From the NCBI RefSeq assembly GCF_900113305.1, contig NZ_FOOW01000004.1:124001-188000 (forward strand): DNA of 64,000 nucleotides. The letters run 5' to 3'. Below the pieces are notes generated by a model that worked only from the letters and a program-made list of their open reading frames with translations, had not been told where the DNA came from and did no database searches. Below, one piece after another: positions 1 to 7,318 of the stretch. A program made the translations under genes and the position numbers. This DNA comes from Prevotella sp. KH2C16. GTDB lineage: Bacteria > Bacteroidota > Bacteroidia > Bacteroidales > Bacteroidaceae. Numbering within the stretch: position 1 is the stretch's first letter; each line of letters begins with the position of its first letter.

Positions 1-861
1 GTCGGCACACTTGTCCATGTTCACGATGGCCTTGATGTCTCCTGTCTTCACTTCCATGACGATGGCTACTCCTACATTGCCATTGATAAGCTTGAGCTCG
101 TCGACGACGGCCTTCTCGGCAATGTCCTGGATGCTCATGTCGAGCGTGGTAACGATGTCCGACCCGTCGATAGGGGGCGTGTCGGTGATGCTGAGCCACT
201 TGTTCAAGACTTTCTGGCGGCGGATGATGCCGTCCTTGCCACGGAGAAGAGAGTCGTACTCCAGCTCCAGTCCTACGCGTCCCGTGTCTTTTTCGGCGAA
301 GATGCCGCCTACGGTGCGGTTGGCGGAGGAGCCGAAGGGATTTACGCGGGCGTTGAACTCCTCGACATGGAAGCCTCCCTTGTAAGGAGCCAGCCGGAAA
401 ACGGGGAGAGTCTTAACCTCGCTATAGGTGTTGTAGTCGACGCGCCTTCTCCATACGGGCCAGTTGCGGCCTTGCTCTTTGCGTCCCTCTTCCAAGTCCT
501 TGCGGAACTCCGCCATTGTCTTTTCCGGGAAAATCCGGTGCAGGCCGAGGCAGATGGAGTCGAGACTGGCCTCCCAGAGGGAGTCGTTCTTGGCCTCGCG
601 AAGTGCCTTGAAGTCCATGTAGAGCTTGTATTTGGGCAGCGACCCCGCCAGGAGTTCCCCGTCGCAGGAGTAGATGTTGCCGCGATTCGGCTTTGTAGGA
701 ACGCTGTCTCGTTTCACCCGGTCGGCCACTTTCATCCAGTAGTCGCGCTTCACGGTCATCAAATAGCCTGTCTTTGCGAGCACGATTCCTGCAAACAGCG
801 TTATCAGGATGGCGATGAGGCTGTAGCGGGGCATAATCTTTTTGTTGTCGAACTTGCTCAT
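1..861 (-). CDS. ftsI: Penicillin-binding protein 3 / FtsI-type transpeptidase (partial)
   Basis: Septal peptidoglycan transpeptidase of the divisome. Only about 287 N-terminal residues are in the window; the transpeptidase domain with its SxxK serine lies beyond the left edge. Visible are a short cytoplasmic start, one membrane helix (about residues 13-33, LIAILITLFAGIVLAKTGYL), and the PBP dimerisation region with RGNIYSCDGELLA, NPFGSSANRTVGG and GRVGLELEYDSLLRGKDG, all typical of class B PBPs. The ATG overlaps the stop of the preceding ftsL-like gene in an ATGA motif, so the genes are translationally coupled. Gene order mraZ-rsmH-ftsL-ftsI is the usual start of the division cluster. Confidence 0.93.
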   Translation of the reverse strand, partial: MSKFDNKKIMPRYSLIAILITLFAGIVLAKTGYLMTVKRDYWMKVADRVKRDSVPTKPNRGNIYSCDGELLAGSLPKYKLYMDFKALREAKNDSLWEASLDSICLGLHRIFPEKTMAEFRKDLEEGRKEQGRNWPVWRRRVDYNTYSEVKTLPVFRLAPYKGGFHVEEFNARVNPFGSSANRTVGGIFAEKDTGRVGLELEYDSLLRGKDGIIRRQKVLNKWLSITDTPPIDGSDIVTTLDMSIQDIAEKAVVDELKLINGNVGVAIVMEVKTGDIKAIVNMDKCAD

Positions 862-1349
862 TGTTCCGGTACTTGGATTTTATAAGGCGGCTCACTTGCG
901 ATGTGCAGCGTGCTGTCCTTGTTGTTTTTTAACATATCCATCACATTGCTTTGGCGGCTCATTTCCGTGAGTTGGCTGCCGCTTGAGAGGGCTTTGTACT
1001 TTGCGCTTTGAAGCTCCTGTTGCAAGTTGTCTATCTTGATAAGGTCCTGCTGGCAGCTATAGCGGTTGGAGGTGTAGATGATGAGGAAGAATCCGATGAG
1101 CAGGAAGAGCCATATCTGGTGGCGGATGGTGCTCGTGGTGAGTATGTCTCCGCCGAGGATTTTCCGCAGGGAGACGCGGCCCGAGATGATGGCGGCGTCG
1201 TCTTCGGTGGCCTGCTCTTCTATCACTTCCTGCAAGGTGGGTCCCTCGGGGTTAGTCTCCTTGGCCTCGGCCTTCTTTGCTTCCTTCACGATTTCGGGGT
1301 CGACGGTGAGCACGGCCTCGGTCTTTTTGTCTTTATCTTGTTCGTTCAT
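858..1349 (-). CDS. ftsL: FtsL-like divisome protein
   Basis: A 163-residue bitopic membrane protein in the position of ftsL. It has an acidic and lysine-rich cytoplasmic N-terminus of about 80 residues, one membrane helix (IWLFLLIGFFLIIYTSNRYS), then a periplasmic heptad-like segment (IKIDNLQQELQSAKYKALSS) consistent with the FtsL/FtsB coiled coil. FtsL sequences diverge strongly, so the call rests on topology and position between rsmH and ftsI rather than on motifs. It overlaps rsmH by 4 nt at its start and ftsI by 4 nt at its end. The N-terminal tail is longer than in E. coli FtsL; long tails are common in this phylum. Confidence 0.8.
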   Translation of the reverse strand: MNEQDKDKKTEAVLTVDPEIVKEAKKAEAKETNPEGPTLQEVIEEQATEDDAAIISGRVSLRKILGGDILTTSTIRHQIWLFLLIGFFLIIYTSNRYSCQQDLIKIDNLQQELQSAKYKALSSGSQLTEMSRQSNVMDMLKNNKDSTLHIASEPPYKIQVPEQ

Positions 1350-2260
1350 TTCTTTTCGGCTATTCTGAGTTTGGCACTGCGACTTCGTGGATTGCGCTCC
1401 TGTTCGTCGCTGTCCGGGACTATCACTTTGTTGTTTACGAGGGAGAACGGAGTCTCAAATCTCCCGAAAAAGTCTTGTCTGACCTTGCCTTCGCCGTTTC
1501 CCGTCTTCATGATGTTCTTTACGATTCGGTCTTCGAGCGAGTGGTAGGTGATGACGGAGAGGCGTCCGCCCGGGCTGAGGAGCCCCGTCGCGGCAAGCAG
1601 CATTTCCTTCAGGGCCTCCATTTCGTGGTTTACCTCAATGCGGAGCGCCTGAAAGAGCTTGGCCATGTCCTTCTTTTCGCGTTCCCGATGGAAGAGGCTT
1701 TCCACGGCGTTCATGAAGTCTTGCGTGGTCTCTATCTTCTTTTGCTGGCGGGTCTTGACAAGTGAGGCGGCGATTTTCCTGGAGTTTCTGAGTTCTCCAT
1801 ACAGATAGAAGATGCCGGCCAGCGACTCTTCGTCATATTCGTTCACAATGTCGGCCGCCGTTTTTCCGGCTCTCTTGTTCATCCGCATGTCGAGGGGAGC
1901 GTCGAAACGGAAGCTGAATCCGCGGGTCTCGTCATCAAAATGGTGGGACGATACGCCGAGGTCGGCGAGCAGCCCGTCTATTTTTTCCACTTCATAATAC
2001 CGCATCCAGTTTTTCAGGTAACGGAAGTTGCTGCGCACGAAGGTAAAGTTCGGAGCCGGCATGATGTTCCTTTCGGCATCCCCGTCCTGGTCGAAGCCGT
2101 AGAGGTGCCCCGTGCCGTCAAGTCGGGAGAGTATCTCCCGGGAATGGCCGCCGCCGCCGAAGGTTACATCCACATAGACTCCTCCGGGCCTGATGTCCAG
2201 CCCGTCTATGCTCTCCTTGAGGAGCACTGGCACATGATATGTCTCTGCGGTCTTTGTCAT
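1346..2260 (-). CDS. rsmH: 16S rRNA (cytosine1402-N4)-methyltransferase
   Basis: RsmH (MraW), the SAM-dependent enzyme that methylates C1402 in the decoding centre of 16S rRNA. The 304-residue length is normal. Motifs: YHVPVLLKESIDGL at the N-terminus, the SAM-binding GGGGHSREIL, LADLGVSSHHFDD, RGFSFRFDAPLDMRM, FQALRIEVNHE and the C-terminal YHSLEDRIVK, all hallmarks of the family. It lies 21 nt after mraZ and overlaps the next gene by 4 nt, so it belongs to the mraZ transcript and should be under MraZ control. Confidence 0.97.
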   Translation of the reverse strand: MTKTAETYHVPVLLKESIDGLDIRPGGVYVDVTFGGGGHSREILSRLDGTGHLYGFDQDGDAERNIMPAPNFTFVRSNFRYLKNWMRYYEVEKIDGLLADLGVSSHHFDDETRGFSFRFDAPLDMRMNKRAGKTAADIVNEYDEESLAGIFYLYGELRNSRKIAASLVKTRQQKKIETTQDFMNAVESLFHREREKKDMAKLFQALRIEVNHEMEALKEMLLAATGLLSPGGRLSVITYHSLEDRIVKNIMKTGNGEGKVRQDFFGRFETPFSLVNNKVIVPDSDEQERNPRSRSAKLRIAEKK

Positions 2261-2281
2261 TAGATGGATTTTGTTTTCTTG

Positions 2282-2752
2282 TTATTCTGCACTTCGGTCT
2301 TCCCCGTCGGCTTTGCTCATCACTTCCTCTATGGCCTCGCTGAAGCCGTCGGCGTCCATGAAGGCCTTGTCGGGCTCGTCATTCTGCCAGATTTCAATGG
2401 TGTCGTCCATCCCGACGAACTTTATTGCCTGGGCGATGGCCGCCATCTTCTGGTAGCGACGGGGTATCAGGAAGCGTCCGTTGCCGTCGAGGGTGAGGAT
2501 TTCCACATCCGACACGAACTGGCGGAAAATCTGCTGCTGCCTGGAATTCCAGCGGGAAAGACGGCTGCGGAGGATGTCGAGCTGTTCGTTCCATACCGAT
2601 TCGGGGTACAGGACGAGGCAAGGCTGGAAGATATCCTTCCTCAACACAAGCCGTTCCTCGCCCGCTGCCTGCAGCACCTTTCGAAAGACGGCCGGAAGAA
2701 ATGCCCTTCCCTTGGAGTCGGTTTTGGCCTCGATGTTTCCTATAAATCGCAT
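2282..2752 (-). CDS. mraZ: Transcriptional regulator MraZ
   Basis: MraZ, an AbrB/SpoVT-like swapped-hairpin DNA-binding protein that forms rings and controls its own division-cluster promoter. The 156-residue protein shows the two tandem MraZ repeats: IEAKTDSKGRAFLPAVFRK near the N-terminus and LDGNGRFLIPRRYQ near residue 90, each carrying the conserved D-x-(K/N)-GR-(x)-LP core. It is the first gene of the minus-strand cluster. Three phased boxes lie just upstream (separate entry), which strongly supports autoregulation. The ATG is the only start that keeps the first repeat intact. Confidence 0.95.
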   Translation of the reverse strand: MRFIGNIEAKTDSKGRAFLPAVFRKVLQAAGEERLVLRKDIFQPCLVLYPESVWNEQLDILRSRLSRWNSRQQQIFRQFVSDVEILTLDGNGRFLIPRRYQKMAAIAQAIKFVGMDDTIEIWQNDEPDKAFMDADGFSEAIEEVMSKADGEDRSAE

Positions 2753-2784
2753 GCGTTCCTAATTATAAAAGTTGATATCGATGC

Positions 2785-2827
2785 CAAAGTTATACATTTT
2801 TCCCCACATTCCACCACTTTTCTCCAC
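2785..2827 (-). promoter_or_regulatory. mraZ promoter with triple MraZ box
   Basis: On the minus strand three direct repeats starting GTGG (GTGGAGAAAA, GTGGTGGAAT, GTGGGGAAAA) follow one another at exactly 10-nt spacing (plus-strand CCAC at 2824-2827, 2814-2817, 2804-2807). They are followed by TAACTTTG (2792-2785), a perfect Bacteroidetes -7 box (TAnnTTTG). MraZ is known to bind short G-rich direct repeats at about one helical turn upstream of mraZ. The boxes occupy the place of the -33 element, so bound MraZ would block the polymerase. Confidence 0.85.
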
Positions 2828-3047
2828 AATTTTTTATCGCAAGGGGATAAAAAAGTGATTTCCGGGAAAACAAGTATGGGTGAAGCGGAAAGCTGGATGC
2901 GAGTAATTCTGTCGGGATAATTGGTAAAAATTAAATTAGGAAATTAGCTTTTCTGGAGACGGAAATGACCGTTTTTGATGCGAAAGACTGGGCTGGTGAG
3001 GCTGAAAAGTTGCGGTTTTTGCCCCGATTTCCTTGTTTTTTAGCTTC

Positions 3048-3150
3048 AAAAGGCCTCTTTTTGTCTTGCAGGAGGCGGCTTTTTGGCGACTAAAAGGCGG
3101 CTAAAAGCAGAGTAAAAGGCCGCTAAAAGCAATGTCGGAAGCCGCCTTTT
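3048..3150. repeat. 22-bp-period palindrome array A (5 units)
   Basis: Units begin at 3048, 3070, 3092, 3114 and 3136, always 22 bp apart. The best units read AAAAGGCGGCTAAAA and AAAAGGCCGCTAAAA; the last is the mirror-like CGGAAGCCGCCTTTT. The family consensus is close to the palindrome AAAAGGCSGCCTTTT with about 7 nt between units. AAAA tracts at 3092, 3103, 3114 and 3124 are spaced 10-11 bp, so they lie on one face of the helix. The array sits in the 750-bp divergent gap between mraZ and glsA; the rest of that gap shows only the two promoters. A possible degenerate sixth unit follows at 3158. Confidence 0.85.
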
Positions 3151-3471
3151 ACAACTCAACTGCCTGTTTTCAGGCCTTTCGAGTGGTTTTTGCGTTTCTG
3201 CCCGTTTTTGCTTCCGGCGGGCTTGTTGCGGCCAAAAAGCCCATGGATTTGCCGTGTTGTAAAATAAATTGGCCTGAATATACCGATGAGCTATACTGTT
3301 GAAAACTTGGGTGGGGAAGATCTTCGTCCGCAACTTCTGTGCCGGATTTTTTAGTGTAGGAATGCAATTCGGGAAATGCCGAAATATAAGGCTGTCGCCG
3401 CAAAATGAAACTAAATGTGAGGCAAAGGGATTTTTTTAGGATTATTTGCATTGTTTTTCGGTAACTTTTGT

Positions 3472-3479
3472 TATTTTTG
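3472..3479 (+). promoter_or_regulatory. glsA promoter -7 box
   Basis: TATTTTTG matches TAnnTTTG exactly and ends 23 nt before the glsA ATG. TTTG at 3445-3448 (23-nt spacing) or TTG at 3451 (18-nt) could serve as the -33 element. Confidence 0.6.
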
Positions 3480-3502
3480 CATGTAGTTAGTATACTACAC
3501 TT

Positions 3503-4348
3503 ATGAGTGAAGAGATTGAGAAAGCCATCAACATCGAAAAGATTTTAGCGAATAAAATGGGCGGCAAGGCAAAATTTGTGCCGGGTTTTGTCGTTAACTG
3601 GCTTAAGAAAATCGCACATGAAGACGAGGTCAATCAGTTTCTTTGGGAAAGTCGCGATGCCCAGGGAACGGAGTGGCTGACTCGCTGCGTGGACTATCTT
3701 CAGATGAAACTGACGATAGAGGGCATGGACAATCTGCCTGACAAGAATGACGGGAAGCTCTACACCTTCGTCTCCAACCACCCTTTGGGCGGGCAGGACG
3801 GCGTTGCGCTGGGAGCCATCATCGGCAGGCATTATGACGGAAGGTTCCGCTATCTGGTCAACGACCTGCTTCTCTATCTCCCGGGCCTCAGGCCCGTGAG
3901 CATCGGAATCAACAAGACGGGCAAGCAGGGGCGTGATTTTCCCCGGATGGTGGAGACTGGTTTCCAGAGCGACAACCATATGCTCATGTTTCCTGCAGGC
4001 CTGAACAGCCGGAAGAAAGACGGCGTCATCCGCGACCTTCCCTGGAAGAAGACCTTCATCTCGAAGTCGGTGGAATACCGTCGGGATGTGGTGCCCATTC
4101 ACTTCAGCGGCCGCAACAGCGACCGCTTCTACCGAATAGCCAACTTCAGCGACAGGTATGTGAGGAAAGTAAACATCGCCATGCTCTTCTTGGTGGACGA
4201 GATGTACCGGAATGTGGGCAAGAGCTTCACGGTTACCTTTGGCAAGCCCATCCCGTGGCAGACATTCGATAAGAGCAAGACGCCCGCCGAATGGGCGCAA
4301 TGGGTTGAAAGCAAGGTCTACGAACTTGATAAAGAAGCCGAAGCTTAA
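3503..4348 (+). CDS. glsA: Glycine-lipid O-acyltransferase (PlsC-like), GlsA
   Basis: A 281-residue PlsC/hemolysin-type acyltransferase. Motifs are FVSNHPLGGQDGVAL (acceptor/catalytic His), FPAGLNSRKKDGVIRDLPWKK (motif III-like), and VVPIHFSGRNSDRFYRIANF (motif IV region). It sits 19 nt before an OlsB-like GNAT gene; this pair matches glsA/glsB known from Bacteroides thetaiotaomicron, which make N-acyl-3-acyloxyacyl glycine lipids. By that model GlsB N-acylates glycine and this enzyme adds the second, ester-linked chain at the inner membrane. The His-Asp spacing (H-x5-D) is that of the OlsA/GlsA branch rather than the H-x4-D of PlsC. The substrate is inferred from the pairing. Confidence 0.8.
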   Translation: MSEEIEKAINIEKILANKMGGKAKFVPGFVVNWLKKIAHEDEVNQFLWESRDAQGTEWLTRCVDYLQMKLTIEGMDNLPDKNDGKLYTFVSNHPLGGQDGVALGAIIGRHYDGRFRYLVNDLLLYLPGLRPVSIGINKTGKQGRDFPRMVETGFQSDNHMLMFPAGLNSRKKDGVIRDLPWKKTFISKSVEYRRDVVPIHFSGRNSDRFYRIANFSDRYVRKVNIAMLFLVDEMYRNVGKSFTVTFGKPIPWQTFDKSKTPAEWAQWVESKVYELDKEAEA

Positions 4349-4367
4349 AGTATAAAGATTTCTGAAA

Positions 4368-5363
4368 ATGGAAGAGAAAATTATCCAACCGATTGACAGG
4401 GAGACCCTCAAGAGTGAGCTGACTCCCGACCGTCAGCTTCGTATGACGAATAAGAGTCATAACGAAATCTATGTCGTAACGGCCCGGCAGGCGCCCCATG
4501 TGATGGAGGAAATCGGGCGTCTCCGCGAAGAAGCCTTCCGCTCAGCGGGAGGAGGAACGGGAAAGTCGATGGATATCGACGAGTTCGATACCATGGAAAA
4601 CGGTTGCAAGCAGTTGATAGTCTGGAATCCGGAGTGCGACGAAATCATCGGCGGCTACCGCTATCTGTTCGGCTCTGACTGGAGGATAGACGAGCAGGGA
4701 CAGCCCATTCTGGCCACAAGCCACATGTTCCATTTCTCCGAAAAGTTCATGAAAGAGTATGCTCCCTATACTGTTGAGCTCGGGAGGAGTTTCGTCTCGC
4801 TGGAATATCAGAATGTAAGGAAGAACACGAAGAGCATTTTCGCCCTCGATAATCTTTGGGACGGACTTGGCGCACTGACCGTCTTGAACCCCAGCGTGAA
4901 GTATTTCTTCGGCAAGATGACCATGTATCCTTCGTATGTCCGTACGGGGCGGGACATGATTCTCTACTTCCTGAAGAAGCATTTCGACGACAAGGACCAT
5001 CTCATCGTGCCTCTGAAGCCCCTGGAACTGGAGACTCCGGAGGAGGACCTGGCGAGAATTTTCTGCGAGGATGACTTCAAGAAAGACTATCGGATATTGA
5101 ATTGTGAGATCCGGAAGCTTGGCTTCAACATCCCTCCGCTGGTGAATGCCTACATGGGACTGAGCCCCACGATGAAGCTCTTCGGCACGGCCATCAACTA
5201 TGGATTCGGCGATGTGGAGGAGACGGGCATCCTGATTGCGGTCGACGAGATATTGGAAGAAAAGCGTGTCCGACATATCGACAGCTTCATCAAGTCGCAT
5301 CCGGAAGCCCTGAAACTGACCAGCGGTGCCAACAATGTAATCTATCCCGACCCTAAACCATAA
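4368..5363 (+). CDS. glsB: Glycine-lipid N-acyltransferase (GNAT/OlsB-like), GlsB
   Basis: A 331-residue member of the OlsB-related GNAT family. Visible are the N-terminal core IGRLREEAFRSAGGGTGKSMDIDEFD, the family-typical YTVELGRSFVSLEYQ near residue 140, and GALTVLNPSVKYFFGKMTMYPSY. It is proposed to transfer an acyl chain to the amino group of glycine, the first step of glycine-lipid synthesis. It follows glsA by 19 nt without a promoter of its own, so the two form an operon, and ends at a bidirectional hairpin shared with dgt. Ornithine or another amino acid as acceptor cannot be excluded from sequence. Confidence 0.8.
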   Translation: MEEKIIQPIDRETLKSELTPDRQLRMTNKSHNEIYVVTARQAPHVMEEIGRLREEAFRSAGGGTGKSMDIDEFDTMENGCKQLIVWNPECDEIIGGYRYLFGSDWRIDEQGQPILATSHMFHFSEKFMKEYAPYTVELGRSFVSLEYQNVRKNTKSIFALDNLWDGLGALTVLNPSVKYFFGKMTMYPSYVRTGRDMILYFLKKHFDDKDHLIVPLKPLELETPEEDLARIFCEDDFKKDYRILNCEIRKLGFNIPPLVNAYMGLSPTMKLFGTAINYGFGDVEETGILIAVDEILEEKRVRHIDSFIKSHPEALKLTSGANNVIYPDPKP

Positions 5364-5395
5364 AGGAAGCCTCTTTTCCGGAAGGCTTTTCCTTT
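5362..5395. terminator. Bidirectional terminator between glsB and dgt
   Basis: Inverted repeat AAAGGAAGCCT ... AGGCTTTTCCTTT between two convergent genes, with A-rich and T-rich flanks on the two strands. Confidence 0.65.
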
Positions 5396-5415
5396 AAGAC
5401 GCGGCGGTCGCATCT

Positions 5416-6753
5416 TTATACGACGGGGAGTGATATCCCGCAGATTTTCTGGTAGATGTCGAGCGAATAGACATCCGTCATTCCGCTGATATAGTCTATT
5501 ACGGCCATGATGCGTGTCGGCAGGTTGTCGCTCTGGATGTCATACTGGCTGCTGAAACGCTTAATCAATTGCTGGGAATGGAACTTCTCCGGGTGTACGG
5601 CGGCCTCGACGAGGTTCTGCATCAAGGTTTCCATAATCTTATAACCTGACAGTTCCACATCCAGAACCAGTTTGCTCTGATAGATTTTCGTCTTCGAAAC
5701 CTCCTGACAATGCTTGTAGGCCTGTCGCGGCAGGTCGCTGATGTTTTTGATGAGGCTGCCCTCGAAGGTGCCTTCCAGTATTTCTTCTTCGTGCTCGACG
5801 AAAGCCTTCACGCATTCGGATTCCAGTTCTCCGACGACGCAGGCCCGCAGGTAGACCACCTGTTCATTCTCGTCCGTAACTCCTTCTTCCTCGATTCGTT
5901 TTAGGATATGTGCCCGGGATTCTTCGTCGAAGAAGCCAAGCAACAGATCTTTGGTTTCCTCGTATGAAATAATTTTAAGCTTATGGGAGTCTTCGATGTC
6001 CATGATCTCATAGCAGATGTCGTCGGCAGCCTCCATCAGATAGACCAGTGGGTGGCGTGCATACTGCAAGGGCTCTCCTGGGGAAGATTTGCAAATAATG
6101 CCCAATTCATCGGCAATTCTCTGGTAATCGGCTTCCTCTGAAGAGAAAAACCCGAATTTGCCGTGCTCGCCGGCAAGGGAGGAGGCAAAGGGGTACTTGA
6201 CGATGCTTGCCAGAGTTGAATAAGTCATGACAAAACCACCCTCTCTCCTGCCGTTGAAGCGGTGTGTCAGCAGACGGAAGGCGTTGGCGTTACCCTCGAA
6301 GTGCGTGATATCGTCCCAAAAGCGTGCGCTCACCTTTTCTTTCAGGGTCAGTCCCTCGCCCTCGGTAAAGAAGGTCTGGATGGCCTTCTCACCGCTATGC
6401 CCGAAGGGGGGATTGCCCAGATCGTGCGCAAGTCCTGCCGTCTGGACGATGGTTCCGATTTCTTCGAAGAGGGTTCCGCGGAGCTCCGGGTGCTTTTCAA
6501 TTAGTCGTCTGGCCACATCATCGCCCAGTGATTTGCCGAGCGAGGACACCTCGAGGGAGTGCGTAAGCCGGTTATGCACGAATACGCTGCCGGGAAGAGG
6601 AAACACCTGGGTTTTGTTTTGTAGTCTCCGGAACGGTGCCGAATAGATGAGTCGGTCGCTGTCGCGCTTGAATTCAGAGCGGTCGTCATGTCTCAGGGCA
6701 TGCTTCGTCTCCTGCCCGAACCGCTTGTTGGATATCAATTGTTGCCATTTCAT
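5416..6753 (-). CDS. dgt: dGTP triphosphohydrolase
   Basis: HD-domain dGTPase that splits dGTP into deoxyguanosine and triphosphate and so tunes the dNTP pool. The 445-residue protein has the family opening SAPFRRLQNKTQVFPLPG, the metal-binding NRLTHSLEVS, AHDLGNPPFGHSGE (the HD pair) and YLMEAADDICYEIMD carrying the last Asp. Its neighbour on the other side of the shared upstream gap is dut, another nucleotide-pool enzyme. A perfect -7 box ends only 4 nt before the ATG, so the message is predicted to be leaderless (separate entry). The N-terminus MKWQQLISNKRFG fits homologues, supporting this start. Confidence 0.95.
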   Translation of the reverse strand: MKWQQLISNKRFGQETKHALRHDDRSEFKRDSDRLIYSAPFRRLQNKTQVFPLPGSVFVHNRLTHSLEVSSLGKSLGDDVARRLIEKHPELRGTLFEEIGTIVQTAGLAHDLGNPPFGHSGEKAIQTFFTEGEGLTLKEKVSARFWDDITHFEGNANAFRLLTHRFNGRREGGFVMTYSTLASIVKYPFASSLAGEHGKFGFFSSEEADYQRIADELGIICKSSPGEPLQYARHPLVYLMEAADDICYEIMDIEDSHKLKIISYEETKDLLLGFFDEESRAHILKRIEEEGVTDENEQVVYLRACVVGELESECVKAFVEHEEEILEGTFEGSLIKNISDLPRQAYKHCQEVSKTKIYQSKLVLDVELSGYKIMETLMQNLVEAAVHPEKFHSQQLIKRFSSQYDIQSDNLPTRIMAVIDYISGMTDVYSLDIYQKICGISLPVV

Positions 6754-6757
6754 ATCG

Positions 6758-6765
6758 CAAAAGTA
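6758..6765 (-). promoter_or_regulatory. dgt -7 box implying a leaderless transcript
   Basis: Minus strand reads TACTTTTG-CGAT-ATG. Transcription in Bacteroidetes usually starts 5-7 nt after the TTTG, which falls at the start codon itself. Confidence 0.55.
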
Positions 6766-6829
6766 ATGTAATTTTGCCTAAATAGTCTCTTTTTATGTTG
6801 AAAAATTCAATTATCTGCGTAGAATTCAT

Positions 6830-6837
6830 TATTTTTG
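6830..6837 (+). promoter_or_regulatory. dut promoter -7 box
   Basis: TATTTTTG, 13 nt before the first ATG of dut, so the untranslated leader would be only a few nucleotides. Confidence 0.55.
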
Positions 6838-6850
6838 CACATTATTATAT

Positions 6851-7294
6851 ATGAGTATGATTCAGATAAAAGTTGTCAATAAGGGACATCAACAACTGCC
6901 TGCCTATGCTACGGAGCAAAGTGCCGGTATGGATATTCGTGCCAATCTTGACGAGCCGATAGTGCTCCGCCCGTTCGAGCGGAGGCTCATTCCGACGGGC
7001 TTGCATATTGCTCTGCCCGTAGGGTTTGAGGCTCAAGTCAGGCCTCGCAGCGGCTTGGCGCTGAAGCATGGGATAACCGTTCTTAATACACCGGGCACCA
7101 TTGATGCCGACTATCGCGGCGAGATAGGGGTCTGCTTGATAAACTTGTCGCAGGAGGACTTTGTTGTCAACGATGGCGAGCGCATTGCCCAGATGGTGAT
7201 TGCACGGCATGAGCAGGGTGAATTCACCGTGGTCGGCGAGCTTGAGGAAACCGAACGCGGGGAAGGCGGGTATGGTCATACGGGTGTAAAATAG
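6851..7294 (+). CDS. dut: dUTP diphosphatase
   Basis: Trimeric dUTPase (147 residues) that turns dUTP into dUMP and PPi. All five family motifs are present in order: [55 protein letters not shown] and the C-terminal P-loop-like [11 protein letters not shown] (usual form RG.GGFGSTG). An in-frame second ATG at 6857 would also give a complete enzyme. It heads a run of four plus-strand genes through the EnvC-like gene, but only 24 nt separate it from the TPR gene and no other promoter was seen. Confidence 0.96.
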   Translation: MSMIQIKVVNKGHQQLPAYATEQSAGMDIRANLDEPIVLRPFERRLIPTGLHIALPVGFEAQVRPRSGLALKHGITVLNTPGTIDADYRGEIGVCLINLSQEDFVVNDGERIAQMVIARHEQGEFTVVGELEETERGEGGYGHTGVK

Positions 7295-7318
7295 AATTGT
7301 AAAATCAGCAAGAACATC

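Noticed and set aside
3046-3451. Two minus-strand frames of about 95 codons between mraZ and glsA
   Set aside because: They run through array A, have no promoter or family pattern, and are rich in repeat-derived Lys/Arg/Pro residues.
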